Source of the DNA: Hemileia vastatrix
Taxonomy: Eukaryota > Basidiomycota > Pucciniomycetes > Pucciniales > Zaghouaniaceae
Length of the DNA: 64,000 bases
Direction: 5' to 3'
Assembly (NCBI GenBank): GCA_030280995.1
Contig: JASXTE010000007.1
Location: 8,175,501-8,239,500 of the forward strand
The first letter of the stretch is position 1; the number at the start of each line of letters is the position of its first letter. Below the pieces are notes generated by a model. The model did no database searches, was not told where the DNA came from, and saw only the letters and a list, made by a program, of their open reading frames with translations. The translations under genes were made by a program, and so were the position numbers. Positions 20,990 through 33,195 of this stretch are shown one piece after another.

Positions 20990-22725
20990 TAAATTTGCCT
21001 AAAGATGAGGTGGAATCTTGCATCCTCTTTTACTTTCTGGAGAATAGTGAAGGTAGTGGGTAGTGTAGTTGTTTACATGCATACATGAGGCGACATTTCG
21101 CCTCATGTATGCATGTGGGCAACTTGCTTTCTCACATTGTAAAAATAAAAATTATACAAAATAAAATTGAATAGTGTAATTGCATACATGAGGCAACATG
21201 TGGCCTCATATATGCAATAACAGCAGCTCAGAAAAAAAAACAGGCAAAGTATGAGGCACCATGTTGCCTCATCTTTTGCTTGTTGGTCAAAGGAAGATGC
21301 CACATACACTAGGCAATATTTGCATAAAGATGAGGTGGAATATTGTGTCATCTTTTGCTTTCTGGAAAATAGTGAAGGTAATGGGTAGGTTAGTTGTTTA
21401 CATGCATACATGAGGCAACATGTTGCCTCATGTATGCAATTATAATATTATGTTTTTTTTTGTATTTTTTTTTAAATGTGAGAAAGCAAGTTGCCCACAT
21501 ACATACATGAAGCAACATGTTGCCTCATTTATGCATGTAAACAACTGCCCTACCCATTACCTTCACTATGTGCCAGAAAGAAAAAGATGAGGAAACATTC
21601 CACATCATCTTTTTGAGAAAATATGGCCTTGTGTATGTGGCAACTTCCTTTGACCAACAAGCAAAAGATGAGGCAACATGGTGCCTCATCTTTTGCCTGT
21701 TTTTTTTCTGAGCTGCTGTTATTGCATCCATGAGGCGACATGTTGCCTCATGTATGCAATTACAATATTTAATTTTATTTTGTATAATTTTTATTTTTAC
21801 AATGTGAGAAAAAAAGTTTCCCACATGCATACATGAGGTGACATGTTGCCTCATGTATTCATGTAAGAACCTACACTACCAACTACCTTCACTATTTACC
21901 AGAAAGTAAAAGATGAGGTAACATTCCACCTCATCTTTATGAAAATTCACACTAATGTATGTCACATATGCCTTTGACCAACAAGCAAAATATGGGGCAA
22001 CATGGAGCATCATCTTTTGCCTCTTTATCTTCTGGGCTTCTGTTATTGCATACATGAGGTGACATGTCGCCTCATGTATGCAATTATAATATTAAGTTTT
22101 TTTTCATTTTTTTTCAATGTGAGAAAGAAAGTTGCCCACATGCATACATGAGGTGACATGTCACCTCATCTATGCATGTAAGTAACTACCCTACCAGTTA
22201 GCTTCACTATTTTACAGGAAGCAAAAGATGAGGCAAAATGCCACCTCATCTTTATTCCTATGCACCCTAGTGTATTTCACATCTGCCTTTGACAAACAAG
22301 CAAAAGATGAGGCAACATTGTGCCTCATCTTTTACCTCTTTTTTTTTCTGAGATTTTGTTATTTCATACATGAGGCAACATGGCACCTCATGTATGCAAA
22401 GTAAATATTCAGTTTTTATTTGTATTTTTTTTTTTCAATGTGAGAGAGCAAGTTGCCCACATGCATATATGAGGCAACATGTTGCCTCATGTATGCATGT
22501 ATGCAACTAACCTACCCATTACTTTCAATATTTACCAGAAAGCAAACAATGAGGCAGCATGCCACCTCATATTTATGCAGATGAACCCTAGTGTATGTCA
22601 CATCTTCCTTTGACCAAAGAGTGAAATATGGGGAAACATGGTGCCTCATATTTTGCCTCTTTTTTTTTCTGAGCTGCTGTTATTGAAAACATGAGGCAAC
22701 TTGTTGCCTTAAAATTTTGTTGAAA
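20990..22725. repeat. Satellite of ~320-bp units built from palindromes
   Basis: Four forward units are marked by GTGAGAAAG at 21478, 21804, 22119 and 22440 (spacings 326, 315 and 321). To the left, 20996-21420 holds a unit in the opposite orientation, the switch occurring at the perfect 34-nt palindrome 21404-21437. Each unit has about four hairpins with the core ATGAGGCAACA/TGTTGCCTCAT, framed by GCATAC...GTATGC or GCAAAAG...CTTTTGC. The best are 21075-21116 (19-bp arms, 4-nt loop) and 21661-21696 (15-bp arms, 6-nt loop). At 22142-22175 the core is GAGGTGACA/TGTCACCTC, with both arms changed together. No protein coding is supported. Confidence 0.85.
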
Positions 22726-25170
22726 AGTTTATCTGATTCATTTTAAAACTTCATTCTATGAAAAAATTCAGAGTATATGATAAAAATATGCTAAGTAAGA
22801 ATGAAAAAATTGAAGTAAGTAAGTGTTATTTTGAGAGGCTTGTGCAAGGCCTTGTGGCTGCCAAAAGGGGGGAAGGGTGGGGCACCCCAGGGCATGACTG
22901 TATAGCACTTCAAGTTGCTGAAGATTTTTGTAAATATATATTGTTGAGTATCTTTATGAATTTCTTTATTTGTACTGGAACTTGAGTTCAGTGAATTAAT
23001 ATCTGGTTTTACTATTTAAAACTTTTTTAATAGAATTCCAGAGGAAAAATATAATATAATATTTTTTATTAAAAATAAATTATTTTATTAGATAGAATTA
23101 ATCTCATAAAATTACCAACACTTTTTTGACTATAAGAAGTTGAAACTGTGCTATGGATTTTAAACAGAAATCAAGTAAGATTACAAGGCATGTGCAATAA
23201 TAAATTTTTCATATACTTTGACCGAGATCCACTTTTATTTTAACCCATTTTTGTGCAGTTTTTTTAAAACAGGACTTTAAAGTAAGAGCATATTCCAGGC
23301 CCTTCAGATCCTGCATTTTTATTTCAATAATAGATAATAGAAACATGAGAAAATTACTGGATGTATTTATGTGTCCATAAGCATTTTTCACAAGTCAAAA
23401 ATTTGGTTTCTTCGTTTGTAAAAGTGGAAGTTTCAGTATTTTTTTACTTTTCAATTTTTCCTAATCTATTCTTTTAATTTGGGAGAAAACCTCAATTCAT
23501 ATTTTAAACAAGTGGAGCTCAAATTATACATGAAAAAACCAATCATTAATTTTTCAAATTTTCATTGGTCAAGTGGGACCTCTTGTGACTTCAATCTATG
23601 TACAAATTATAATTCAGTTAATATTAGCTTCTGACATATTTCCTGATGGTTTATCTCAACCTAGAGTGATTGAAAAACCTCTGAAAATTATTGGAAATCT
23701 GTCCATCATTCAAATCATGTGACTTACTTTTCCAAGAAATGTTTTTAGTCTTTTATAAATAGTAATTTTTTCCTGAATTATTGTCTTTCCTCTCATAATT
23801 AATTTATATTCAATATGGAATTATTGTATAATTCCTCTCCCATCTGTATTAGATTACTTCAATTTCATATATCTGACTTCAGAAGCTTCCCAGGTTTTAT
23901 TGAGAAACCTTTTTCACTTCATCTCTCTCATACATAACATATTATCAGGGCTAAGGCACATTCAAATTATATTAACATTAGTAAACAGTGCCCTTCTAAT
24001 TCCCACATCCTCTATGTAATAATTGGCCTCTCAGGATATCAAACTTTATTTTTCCTGTTGGGGGTTTAGCTTCTAGGGCAGGATTCATCCTCTATATGAG
24101 TTTAAGATACATTATTACCCCAAAAAGATACCAACTTCCCCCTACTAATTAATATTTTGAATTTCTATCTTTCTAATTTCCTAATAACTATCTCCCAAGG
24201 ACTTGAGTCACTCCCCAACATAATTAATCTTATTCCGGACTATAACCCATTGATTCATTTGGGCTGTCCTGTGAAAGATATATTCAATCAAAACAATTAA
24301 ATATCCTCTATCTCCCTTGATTCTTTATTTCTTATCAGACCTTATCGTTCTATAAAAGACATCAATGAAGATTTTTTAGCACAGGGGAAGGTGAAAAACA
24401 TGTCAATGAGAAACTTTTCACCTTTCAAAAAGAAACTACAACAAAGCATGTGATAAAAATGGAAAGAATACTATATTCTTCCCACATGGAGCAAGTACTG
24501 TCAGTTGCAGCCAAGGGGGAAGAAGTTAACAGGAGGGATCAATGCAGGGGATAAAGATAATAGAGGTAAAAATACTTGTATATCATTTCAAAAACAAACA
24601 TACCTAATAATAGGTCAATCAGCAACTGTGCACCTTACAACAACTACAAAAAAGCATGTGATGAAATAAGAAGGTACAAAAAGATGAGTTTCTGTGGTTA
24701 GGATTAAAAGAATAAGCAGAAAGTAAAAGGAAAGAACCTGGAAAAAGGACTCTATTATCCCCAAAAAATTCAAGGAATGTAAGTTTCAGCCAAGGGGAAA
24801 GCAGTGTACAGGAGGGAGAAATGGAAGTGATAAAGAGAATTGAGAGAAAAAAATTTTGATGGGGAAAATGGAAACAGCAAGAAGAGGCTTGATTATATGA
24901 CAAATCGCACCATATAAAACAATAGAAAAAGACACAATGTTGACTAAGACTACTAAACTACAATACAGAGAAAGAGAAAGGTTCACACTCAAAGACAGAA
25001 TTCACACAAAAGGAATTTTTTAAAAAATACCATCTTTCCCCTCAAATTATTCCTCTCATGACTCAAGTAAAAGAAGAAAAAAGAGAGTACAGTTTGCATA
25101 GTGATACCACCACTGAGAACAGACCTCAAGCAAAAATTATCTTATGATGAAATTTGTTGAGAGAAGGCAA
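22726..25170. other. No gene supported; contains a diverged duplication
   Basis: AT-rich with only short open stretches. Positions about 24405-24570 and 24630-24850 are diverged direct copies sharing AGCATGTGAT and CAGCCAAGGGG...ACAGGAGGGA. Confidence 0.5.
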
Positions 25171-25179
25171 AAGAAGCTC

Positions 25180-26640
25180 TAAAAATTGTTGGGCCATCAG
25201 GAAGTTCTAATCCACTAGGTGTTGGACCCAGCTCATATAATGAAAAATATATTTCTGATGTAGATAGTTCAAGTAATTATAGCTGAATCATCATTAGATA
25301 AAATTTTCCCTAATAAATATCTTCCTTAGAGTCCACATTTCAGGAATTTTCTGCCTGTTTTAAACCTTAAATCAAATGGGGATCAGTTGCAACACCAAAT
25401 GATTTAACTTCTTATTTAAATCTTAGTACTAAAGATTTAATGATGGTTCAAAATTTTATTTTTCATACACTCATTACCTCATGGTTCAACTGTGTTCCAC
25501 ACCATTTAGGGAAGACTGGAACAAATCTCAAGGCAGAAGAATGAATTTTACTAAAAAAAATTATGATGTGGTTTCTTTGTTTCTAGTTGTGAATATAGAG
25601 AATTCTGAAAGTAAAGAGAAGAATTTAATTAAGTGTATTTCCATTTTTGTATCAATATAAAACCTTTTAACTTACTTTTAAATCAATGAAGATGAAATTA
25701 TATCTCTTCATGATTAGCTGAAGGAGTATAAAAATTCCATGGAAAATTTTGGCCACAAATTCACATCAAGCCTAATGTCCACTTAGCTCAAAATTTTCCT
25801 GAAGTTCTGCAAATATTTGGCCCAGAATCATCAGAGGAAGCTTGGGATCATGAGAGTATGAATCAAATTTTAAGATCTATCCCACACAATATTAATAAAC
25901 TCATTTTTTCATAATTCTTTTTATTACCCATAATTTTTTACATTATTTTTTTGTTTTTATTTGAAATGGAAAAAATGTTAATGGAAATTTTCATCATGAT
26001 AGTAAATCTTCAATCTCTTCTTTAGATGAATGAAAATTGATTTAAAATACAAATTAAAGATTTTTTCAATATAGAAAAAGGAAAGACTTCAAAATAAACT
26101 GTTATATTTCTCTGTGAAGAATATGATTTATGGCCGGAATATTTAAAAAAGATTTATAGAAAAATGTCTTTTTTAAACATTTTTTAAAAAGATAAATTCA
26201 TTGGTGCTTTAAAATTTCTACAATCTAAAATTACTGATCTCCAATACTAAAACATTGGTGGTAAATACTTCTCATTATACTCAAAACAACAAGGTTATGG
26301 GAATATCAAGAGGCAACAAGATTGGAGTTTTTTTTTTTGAGAATGTGGAAGTCACTGAATTTTACCAGATCAAATCTTTATTCTAGTTGAATTGTATGAT
26401 GCTGTTGAAAAAAAAATAGAAAATCCTTTCTCAAAAGCAGGATTCAAAACATTTTGGTGCTACAATTGATGGTCTAAAAACGTTATTATTACTCATAAAG
26501 ATATTATTGGACATGATTCAAGAACTCTCAATCCAAGTGGCTTTGGTGGTGTTTTATCAGATACTGTCTGTATAATGTCATTAAGTAATATAGCTGGTGC
26601 ATATTAGTCACCTTTGTAATATCTATTATGAATTCAATAT
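25180..26640 (+). pseudogene. Transposase relic, possibly Tnp2/CACTA-like
   Basis: A string of protein-like blocks in changing frames with many stops. Near 25375-25540 it reads NDLTSYLNLSTKDLMMVQNF, then a segment ending PHHLGKTGTNLKAEE. Near 25780-25900 comes LAQNFPEVLQIFGPESSEEA. Near 26270-26400 comes QQGYGNIKRQQDWSFFF. The order (a P..LG....LKAEEW-type motif, then NFPE.L..FGP, then a C-terminal domain) recalls the C-terminal half of fungal Tnp2-type transposases of CACTA-like elements. This is an inference from pattern only. It is clearly inactive. Confidence 0.4.
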
Positions 26641-26869
26641 ATGTATTTTAGACACCAAAGTATGATCTATTGCCTGTTGGAAACTATGCAAGCAGCACTA
26701 TATGAAGAATTCAAATTGGTCCTAATGATTCAGCTATGAGCTATGTGTCATGATGAAAAATTGTCCCACCAAAGTTCCAACACAGGTTTGACTCAGGTTA
26801 GACCACAGGTACTAAACAACCACTTGACTGCAAGTCGTCTAACTTTTGACCTGGTGATAAGGAAGGGAT

Positions 26870-27323
26870 AAAATATGCTTTCAGTGAAAATTCAAAATGA
26901 AAGTCAATATGCAAAAATAAAATAACAAACCCAATTGGAGAGTAAATGCAAATTGATCATTTTGAGAGAATGAAAAAAGGATTTAAAAGGTTTGTGTTGA
27001 GAATTTTGTAGTGTTATTTGCATGATGACTGAGTTTTGAGGATAGAAATTTGATCAGGAATTTTTGATAAAGAAAGGAATGAAAAGTGCAAAACTTACTG
27101 GGGCACAGTGTGTAAAAATTTGTATCAAAAAAGTGGGTGGTGAATTTGGAGGATCTTTGTATTGGTGGGCTGAGCTGTGGTTGGAAAATTTGCAATAAAG
27201 TAGGATGTATTTGACCCAATCTTTGAGATTTCAGGTACCAAATCAGCCATTTTTTATGGTGTGTTTATGTGGCGGTTTTCAAATGAAATCCATCAAGCAT
27301 ATTTGTTCAAGTTTGAGACCCCC
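26870..27323. mobile_element. Harbinger-derived fragment with terminal repeat
   Basis: The left part (TTTCAGTGAAAATTCAAAAT, ATATGCAAAAATAAAAT) matches the non-coding flank downstream of the Harbinger transposase (44500-44640 and 46780-46870). The right end, AAGTTTGAGACCCCCT, is the mirror of the end at 5683. No transposase lies between, so it is an internally deleted derivative. Confidence 0.45.
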
Positions 27324-28026
27324 TATATAAAAGTAGATGGGTAGAGGAGGAGGGAGAGATCCTTAAGAAGATGAATAAAATATTACTTTCAAAATTTTTT
27401 ACAGATAAATATTAAATTGAAATAAAGTTTGTGAATATTTTTATCATTATATTGGTTTCCACTTTTAAATGCAGTTACTATTTCACATGTACTCATCCTA
27501 AATTTGTGAAAGTGATTTATATAAGCATTAAATATTTAAATAAGAAAACTTGCATATTGATTTCAATAACAACCTTTCAAGTTATACACTTTAAGGACTA
27601 TTTTTATTTTTTTAAATATATATATTTCTTTTAATTGAGTAACTGAAGATTTTATTTTCAATAGCCTGTAGGTCTTATATTTAAGGTAAAATAAAAAAAA
27701 TTATACAAACTTTAGTTTTACAAAGACTTAATATATTTGAAATGAGAAGTGACTATATTCTTTTTAAAATTTGAAAATGGGAATGGAATTAGTTATTTAA
27801 ATCCCTATAGTTATTAATATTTATGATAAAAAAAAACTGCTAAATTTATCTATTATTGCAATTATGTAGTAAAAGATATCATTATTGTAAATTAAATTTA
27901 CTTTCATAATTTTATGGTTTATCTTTTGGATGCAAATTAATTCTTAGGTATTTTAAGGAATAATTTTCATCCTCTAAATTAATAATCATATTAGGGCATA
28001 TAAAAGTTGAGGGACCTGCAATTATA
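27324..28026. other. No gene seen
   Basis: Very AT-rich sequence without repeats or coding signals that I can support. Confidence 0.5.
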
Positions 28027-28182
28027 GATCAGGAATTTTTTTTCCCGGGATCAGAAATTATTAATTGCAGAAGATTCTTATCCACTAGCCCCAGGGCTAG
28101 GGGATAAGGAATCCACAAAAATGCATTATCCCGCCTCTTATACCCCAATTTCCATTCCAATTTCCATTCCAAATTCCTGATC
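28027..28182. mobile_element. Small foldback/MITE
   Basis: The ends GATCAGGAATT (28027-28037) and AATTCCTGATC (28172-28182) are perfect inverted repeats. The centre holds CTTATCC (28077-28083) pairing with GGATAAG (28102-28108), enclosing TAGCCC/GGGCTA. It is non-coding. Confidence 0.6.
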
Positions 28183-28489
28183 CCAAACTCATCACATCCA
28201 TGATGGATTTTTAAGAAAGTCACATGACTTTAATTGCTGATGCCATCCTTAAGTCTATTCTCACTCTATGCTACTTGATTTTGGTGGTGAACACTTAACA
28301 TTTTTTCTCATCTTTATGTGTCTCTTCACTCTACGCTACTTAATTTTGGTGGCAAACACATAACATTTTTTTCTATTTACACACTCCACCTGCTCATTTG
28401 GTGGAAAATTCCCACCTCCCATTCATCATCTAAATCTTCTACTGACAATAATAAAGCATCTCTCTACTAGGAAGCAACTTCACTCAGCT

Positions 28490-28800
28490 ATGAATGCTAT
28501 CACTTTAACTTTAGCTGCTGACTCTGATTCTGACTAGGGTTTGGAAGACACTTTTGCTTATATGTCTTTTCAATGATCTTTATGAAGAAAAGGATCCCAA
28601 AACTGCACCAGTTCTCCCCTCCCTTGAATCACAAGACATTCCTTCCACCAGCATACACTCTGTCATTATGCCAATCACCCTCCAACATTTTGAAACACAA
28701 CCCTTTTAAATTTTTTTCATACTCTCCAGATTTTCAGCTTGTGTGCTTTATTCACTTGGTTTGGTGTTTTTGTTTTTTTCTTATTTGTTTTTAATTTGAA
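28490..28800 (+). pseudogene. Harbinger transposase relic, extreme N-terminus
   Basis: The ATG at 28490 opens MNAITLTLAADSDSD, followed by a stop and then GLEDTFAYMSF. This parallels the start of the intact transposase (MALELLLDSDSNSDLEEDFV). A further reading shift gives a Pro/His-rich stretch. No catalytic part remains. Confidence 0.4.
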
Positions 28801-29570
28801 TTTATGCTGAATGTTTCTTTTTTGGATTTCTCATTTGTTTTCATTCACCAGCTCAACATGAACTTGCATATTTTATACAATTGCATAATTTTTCACTGTA
28901 TCTTTTTTTCATTCATTCCTCATATCCTTTCCTCCTCTCCTCAAACCCCCTCAAACAATTTGGTTTTATTTATTTTCTCATCTCATCTCTCCAGGTAAGT
29001 CATTTTATTCATTTTTTTAGATATTTTGATTGCTAAATATATTTTTTTTTGTTTTTTTTCTGCTTTTTTTCTTTGTTGTAACTAAATTTTTTTAAGTGGT
29101 TATTTTTGATTTTTATGGTAAAATAAACCTTTTTTTCTCTTCCTCTTTTCTTTCTTTTTTAGCTCCATCACCCTACTCATCATTCCTCCTTGGCATGGTC
29201 ATTATCTCCCCTTTCCCCTATTTCACTTTTTTTTGGTTCCATGTCATTAAGACACATACATTTCAGGTTCTTTATGCATTTCACTTACTCCATATTCAAT
29301 TTCCTCCAAATTCCAACATCATTCTTTCTCACTCTATTTTTCCTACTTTTCAATTAAGGTAAGTTTAATCTCCTTTTTTTATGTCTAAATCATATTTCTT
29401 TCCTTCTATGAAAATTTAATACTTAAGTATATTCATGAATCTTATCTGGATAACAGTGGAATTATTAAACTCTTCTTGTTCTCATCTCCATTACCACTTT
29501 TCAAGTTTTTGTAAAATTTTGAAAATAGGACTCGCAATTAGGGTTAGGTTTATTCAAATCTAATTTCTAT
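28801..29570. other. No gene; pyrimidine-rich DNA
   Basis: Long T/C-rich runs on the plus strand produce artefactual open stretches rich in Phe, Ser and Leu. No coding support. Confidence 0.5.
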
Positions 29571-30145
29571 TTAAATGAAGATTCTCCTGAAGACTACCTT
29601 TTATTTTCCCCAAACAGATTTGAATTTGGTTCAGTGGTTGCTGAGATATTGAACTTTAAATTTGAGCCTTTTTTCTCAATTTAATTTTTTATTACGAGTT
29701 TTTATGTAACAAATTAGGCTTAGGCTTAATTTAATCACATGTACTTTAGCTGAAGATTGTCCTGAAGCCTGTCTTTCATTTCCCACAAACAGGTTTGGAT
29801 TTGGTTCAGTGGTTGCTGAGATTTTGACCTTAAAGGTTGGTCCTTTTTATCTGAATGTTACTTGATTTATATTATATTTTTATATTGCATAAAAAGAGAA
29901 TAAGGCTTCTGAAACTTGTATCTGATGATTATCTAGGCTTATATCTCCATCTTGTTTGAATTTTCATCATCAGTTTTCAAATTTTATTGCAATTTTAAAA
30001 ATCATAGTCAAAATTAGGGTTAGGTTTATTTGAATCTTATGTTCTTTTGGCTGAAGATTCTTCTGAAGTCTATTTTTCATTTCCCATAAATAGACTTGAG
30101 TTTGGTTCAGTGGTTTCTGAGACATTGACCTTTAAATTTGAGGCT
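29571..30145. repeat. Three-copy repeat, inverse of the one at 9.0-9.7 kb
   Basis: Copies near 29575, 29750 and 30048 contain GAAGATT.T.CTGAAG, then TTTGGTTCAGTGGTTGCTGA and a TTGACCTTTAAA-type end. Their reverse complement matches the repeats at 9027, 9341 and 9647. Confidence 0.6.
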
Positions 30146-30759
30146 TTTTTCTAAATTTCACTTAATTTATTTCATGTTTAGACCAGGATATGTTAAAGGC
30201 TTTTCTCTGGGTATTTCTGATAATATATTTTTCATTCTTAAAATCATGTCACTCATTTTATTTTCATAGGCATATATTATTTACTAAAAAAAAAGTTTCT
30301 TACAATCATCACCAAATTACCAAAGCTCCACCTGGCTTGGAATCTTGTCAATAGTTTACATATTTTGGATGTTCATTTCAAATCAGTCAAAAATTAATCC
30401 ACCAATTAAACAAGGTAAAAAAATAAGGTAAATTTAACAAATATAAAAAAACTTTATGTAAATTAAAAAAAGTATGGGGATAAGTAGAGTCATCAAATAA
30501 TTTTTATTTTTTCATAAATTTTTTATAAATAACTCTTATATTTCAAATGCCTAAATTAAAGTAATGGGCCAACAACCTTGTGTTGTATAAATTGGAATCA
30601 TGACAACGTTTTTTAATTTCATGAGTTTCCTTGGCCTACACTTGTGGAAAGTCCCAAACATTTATTTCTAGATTTATCCACATTTTGGCTAGAGGAATTT
30701 TCATTACTTTAAAACTAGGAATATTGATATATATTAGTTTTTTATATATTAAATTATGT
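30146..30759. other. No gene seen
   Basis: AT-rich; nothing supported. Confidence 0.5.
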
Positions 30760-31180
30760 AATTATATTAAATTTTGGTTATTCCCACCTCTTACTTCAAT
30801 AAAATGCAGGGGGGGGGTATTGCCAAATTTTCAAATCTGACATGCAAAATTGATGAATTGTGAAAATTTTGGTGATACCCACCCCCCTATCTTCAATAAA
30901 ATTCTGGGGGGGTTATTGCCAAATTTTCAAATCTGACATGTAAAATTTTTTACTTGTAAAGTTTTCTTCAATAAAATGCAGGGGGGAAAACTGCCAAAAT
31001 TTCTTGTAAAACTTACAAGATTCTTGACTTGAAAGAATTTTGGTGATACCCGTAAAGTTCAGGGATTAGTAATGCCAAATTTTCATATAAGACTTTTAAG
31101 ATTCTTGACTTGAAAGAATTTGGTGATACCCACCGCTTATTTCAAAAAAATTCAAAGGGGAACGGCAAATTTTCAAATGA
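30760..31180. repeat. Degenerate tandem repeat, four copies
   Basis: The unit is about 100 bp: AATAAAATGCAGGGGGGG, then TTGCCAAATTTTCAAAT and GAATTTTGGTGATACCC. Copies begin near 30800, 30895, 30970 and 31060. A relative occurs in the opposite orientation at 6935-7080. The remaining bases to 31515 hold nothing I can support. Confidence 0.55.
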
Positions 31181-31515
31181 GACTTGAAAATTTTATTTAA
31201 AATAGAATTTTTAACATTATAATTCAAAACTTCTACTAATGAAGGATAGAGTAATGAAATACACAAAATTATTGTAAAATATAATGTACATATAATTATG
31301 AATAGTTGAAGTATGAAACAAATAAAACACACTAGTAATTAAAAAATTTCATTAGACATTCAATTTCCTCATAAGATTTATTGGCTTTAACACATTTCAT
31401 TAAAAAATTTTCTTCTTTGAATTTTCTTTGAGATCATGCTTAAATTTCATCTATTCTGTTAAGTTTTGATGCTCGAGTGTTTTTTCCTCTTTCTTTGATT
31501 TTCCAATACTAAGAG

Positions 31516-33016
31516 TGTCAGGATAAGATCAACTAAAAGGACATGAACTAGCTTTAAAAGTCTTTGTCTAGAATATTTATTTGGTCCTATATGAATACTG
31601 TAGTATAAATCCAACAAATAGTAAAATATAATTTAAAATAAAGGTCTCAGTAATATAATTCTCACTATTTTTATATGTGGCTTAAAATCTTTTAAGTTGG
31701 TAGAAAAAAAGAGTTTAATAATTCAGATACTACTCAAAAGACTTATAAAAGTAATAATTGATTTGTATTGTAATTGATTTGGTTATATGGTGTAAATTGT
31801 AATGATAAAGAATGTAGAAACAAGACCCAAAAACCTCCTCCTTTTATACACACTGAGTTCCCCAATGAATCCCTTGATGTACCACTCCAATACACAGTTA
31901 ATGACGCCTCAAACCAACTAATAGACATGTCCATCAACATCCCCAGTAACCCATAACATAATTAGAAGAGTAACAACTGCCAAAATCCTGTAACAATAAG
32001 GAAAATCAATCAAAATTAAAGAATAAGATAAAAAGAGAGTATATGGGTATTAAACAATAATATAAAATACTAAAGAGGAATTTTTATGGGTAATAATAGC
32101 TTAATAAAAAGGGGGATTCACTGTAGAAATGATGGGGCTAATCCTGACATTATACTACGTGAAATTCCCATTCAAAAATGACCAATATTGACTGAGAAAC
32201 CACCCAGAAACTCAAAAAAGAGTGTGAGATGTGGGGTAGCTACACGCAGTCCTTGGCAGGCACTTGCACAGGTAAATCCTTGACTAAGTTAGGCAAATTT
32301 AAGCATTGCAGTGAAATAAAGCAACAAGATTGAGGTTATTAATGAAATTAGTGCATATAAACAGGGTCAATGCATTATTAATTAAGCTAGGACACTAAAT
32401 AAGCGCCTCTCACCTATTTTAGTGTGTTTCCCCACAGTGGGCATAGAATGTGGGGTAATTATAGTGTGAAAAAGCTAAATTTGCTAAAAATGAAGCTATT
32501 CACATGGTAAAAAAGCAGGCAGTATGTGGCCAGTACACAGAAGCCATTTCTGGCATAAAAAACACCAAATTTGAAAAGTGTTATTTTAATGCATTTAAGT
32601 AGCCAAATCAATAGTCCTAAATGAGAAAAATTGATCTGTCAAAGCGCAATTTTGATATTCTCAAATATATGGCGCATATAGTCAATTTTTAAGTGAAATA
32701 TAGCACATTTCTTGTTTTTTGCATAAAACAGTGAAAATAACAGCCTTAAATGTACTTAAAAATTGTTTACCCTTATACTTATGGTTCTTAAGATTACCCT
32801 AACATATTCTAACTTAATATTAAGTACATAAGACTTATAAAAGGTGGATATATGCATGTATATAAGGTGTTACAATGGCATTTTTTGTGTATTATCATAA
32901 TTTTACTTATGTATATTGTTTTGTGTACTCTCAATTATTATTCCCATGTATAGTTCATGTGTTTAAAATAAATTATAAGTACTTTTTACTCAGTCCTGGG
33001 GATATACAGGATGACA
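31516..33016 (-). repeat. 3' LTR of gypsy 2
   Basis: 1501 bp, from TGTCAGGATAAG to GGATGACA on the plus strand. The polypurine tract follows directly inside at 33017-33036 (minus strand TTTTTTTTGGGTGGGCAAG). Confidence 0.85.
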
Positions 33017-33195
33017 CTTGCCCACCCAAAAAAAACAATAAAAAGAATGATAAGTTATACATTTTATTTATTTATTTGTTAATTTTCAGGTATTTAGATT
33101 AATTCTGTAGCATTAAAGATTATTCTTTAAAGAAGTGAAACATAATAGAATATTATTAGTACTGGTTTTTACCCTTCATTTGGTTGAACAGAAAT

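Noticed and set aside
20990..22725. CRISPR-like array
   Set aside because: The repeats are long palindromes in ~320-bp units with conserved spacers, and the genome is eukaryotic.
28804..29362. Phe/Ser-rich ORFs in pyrimidine-rich DNA
   Set aside because: Composition artefacts of T/C runs without conserved motifs.
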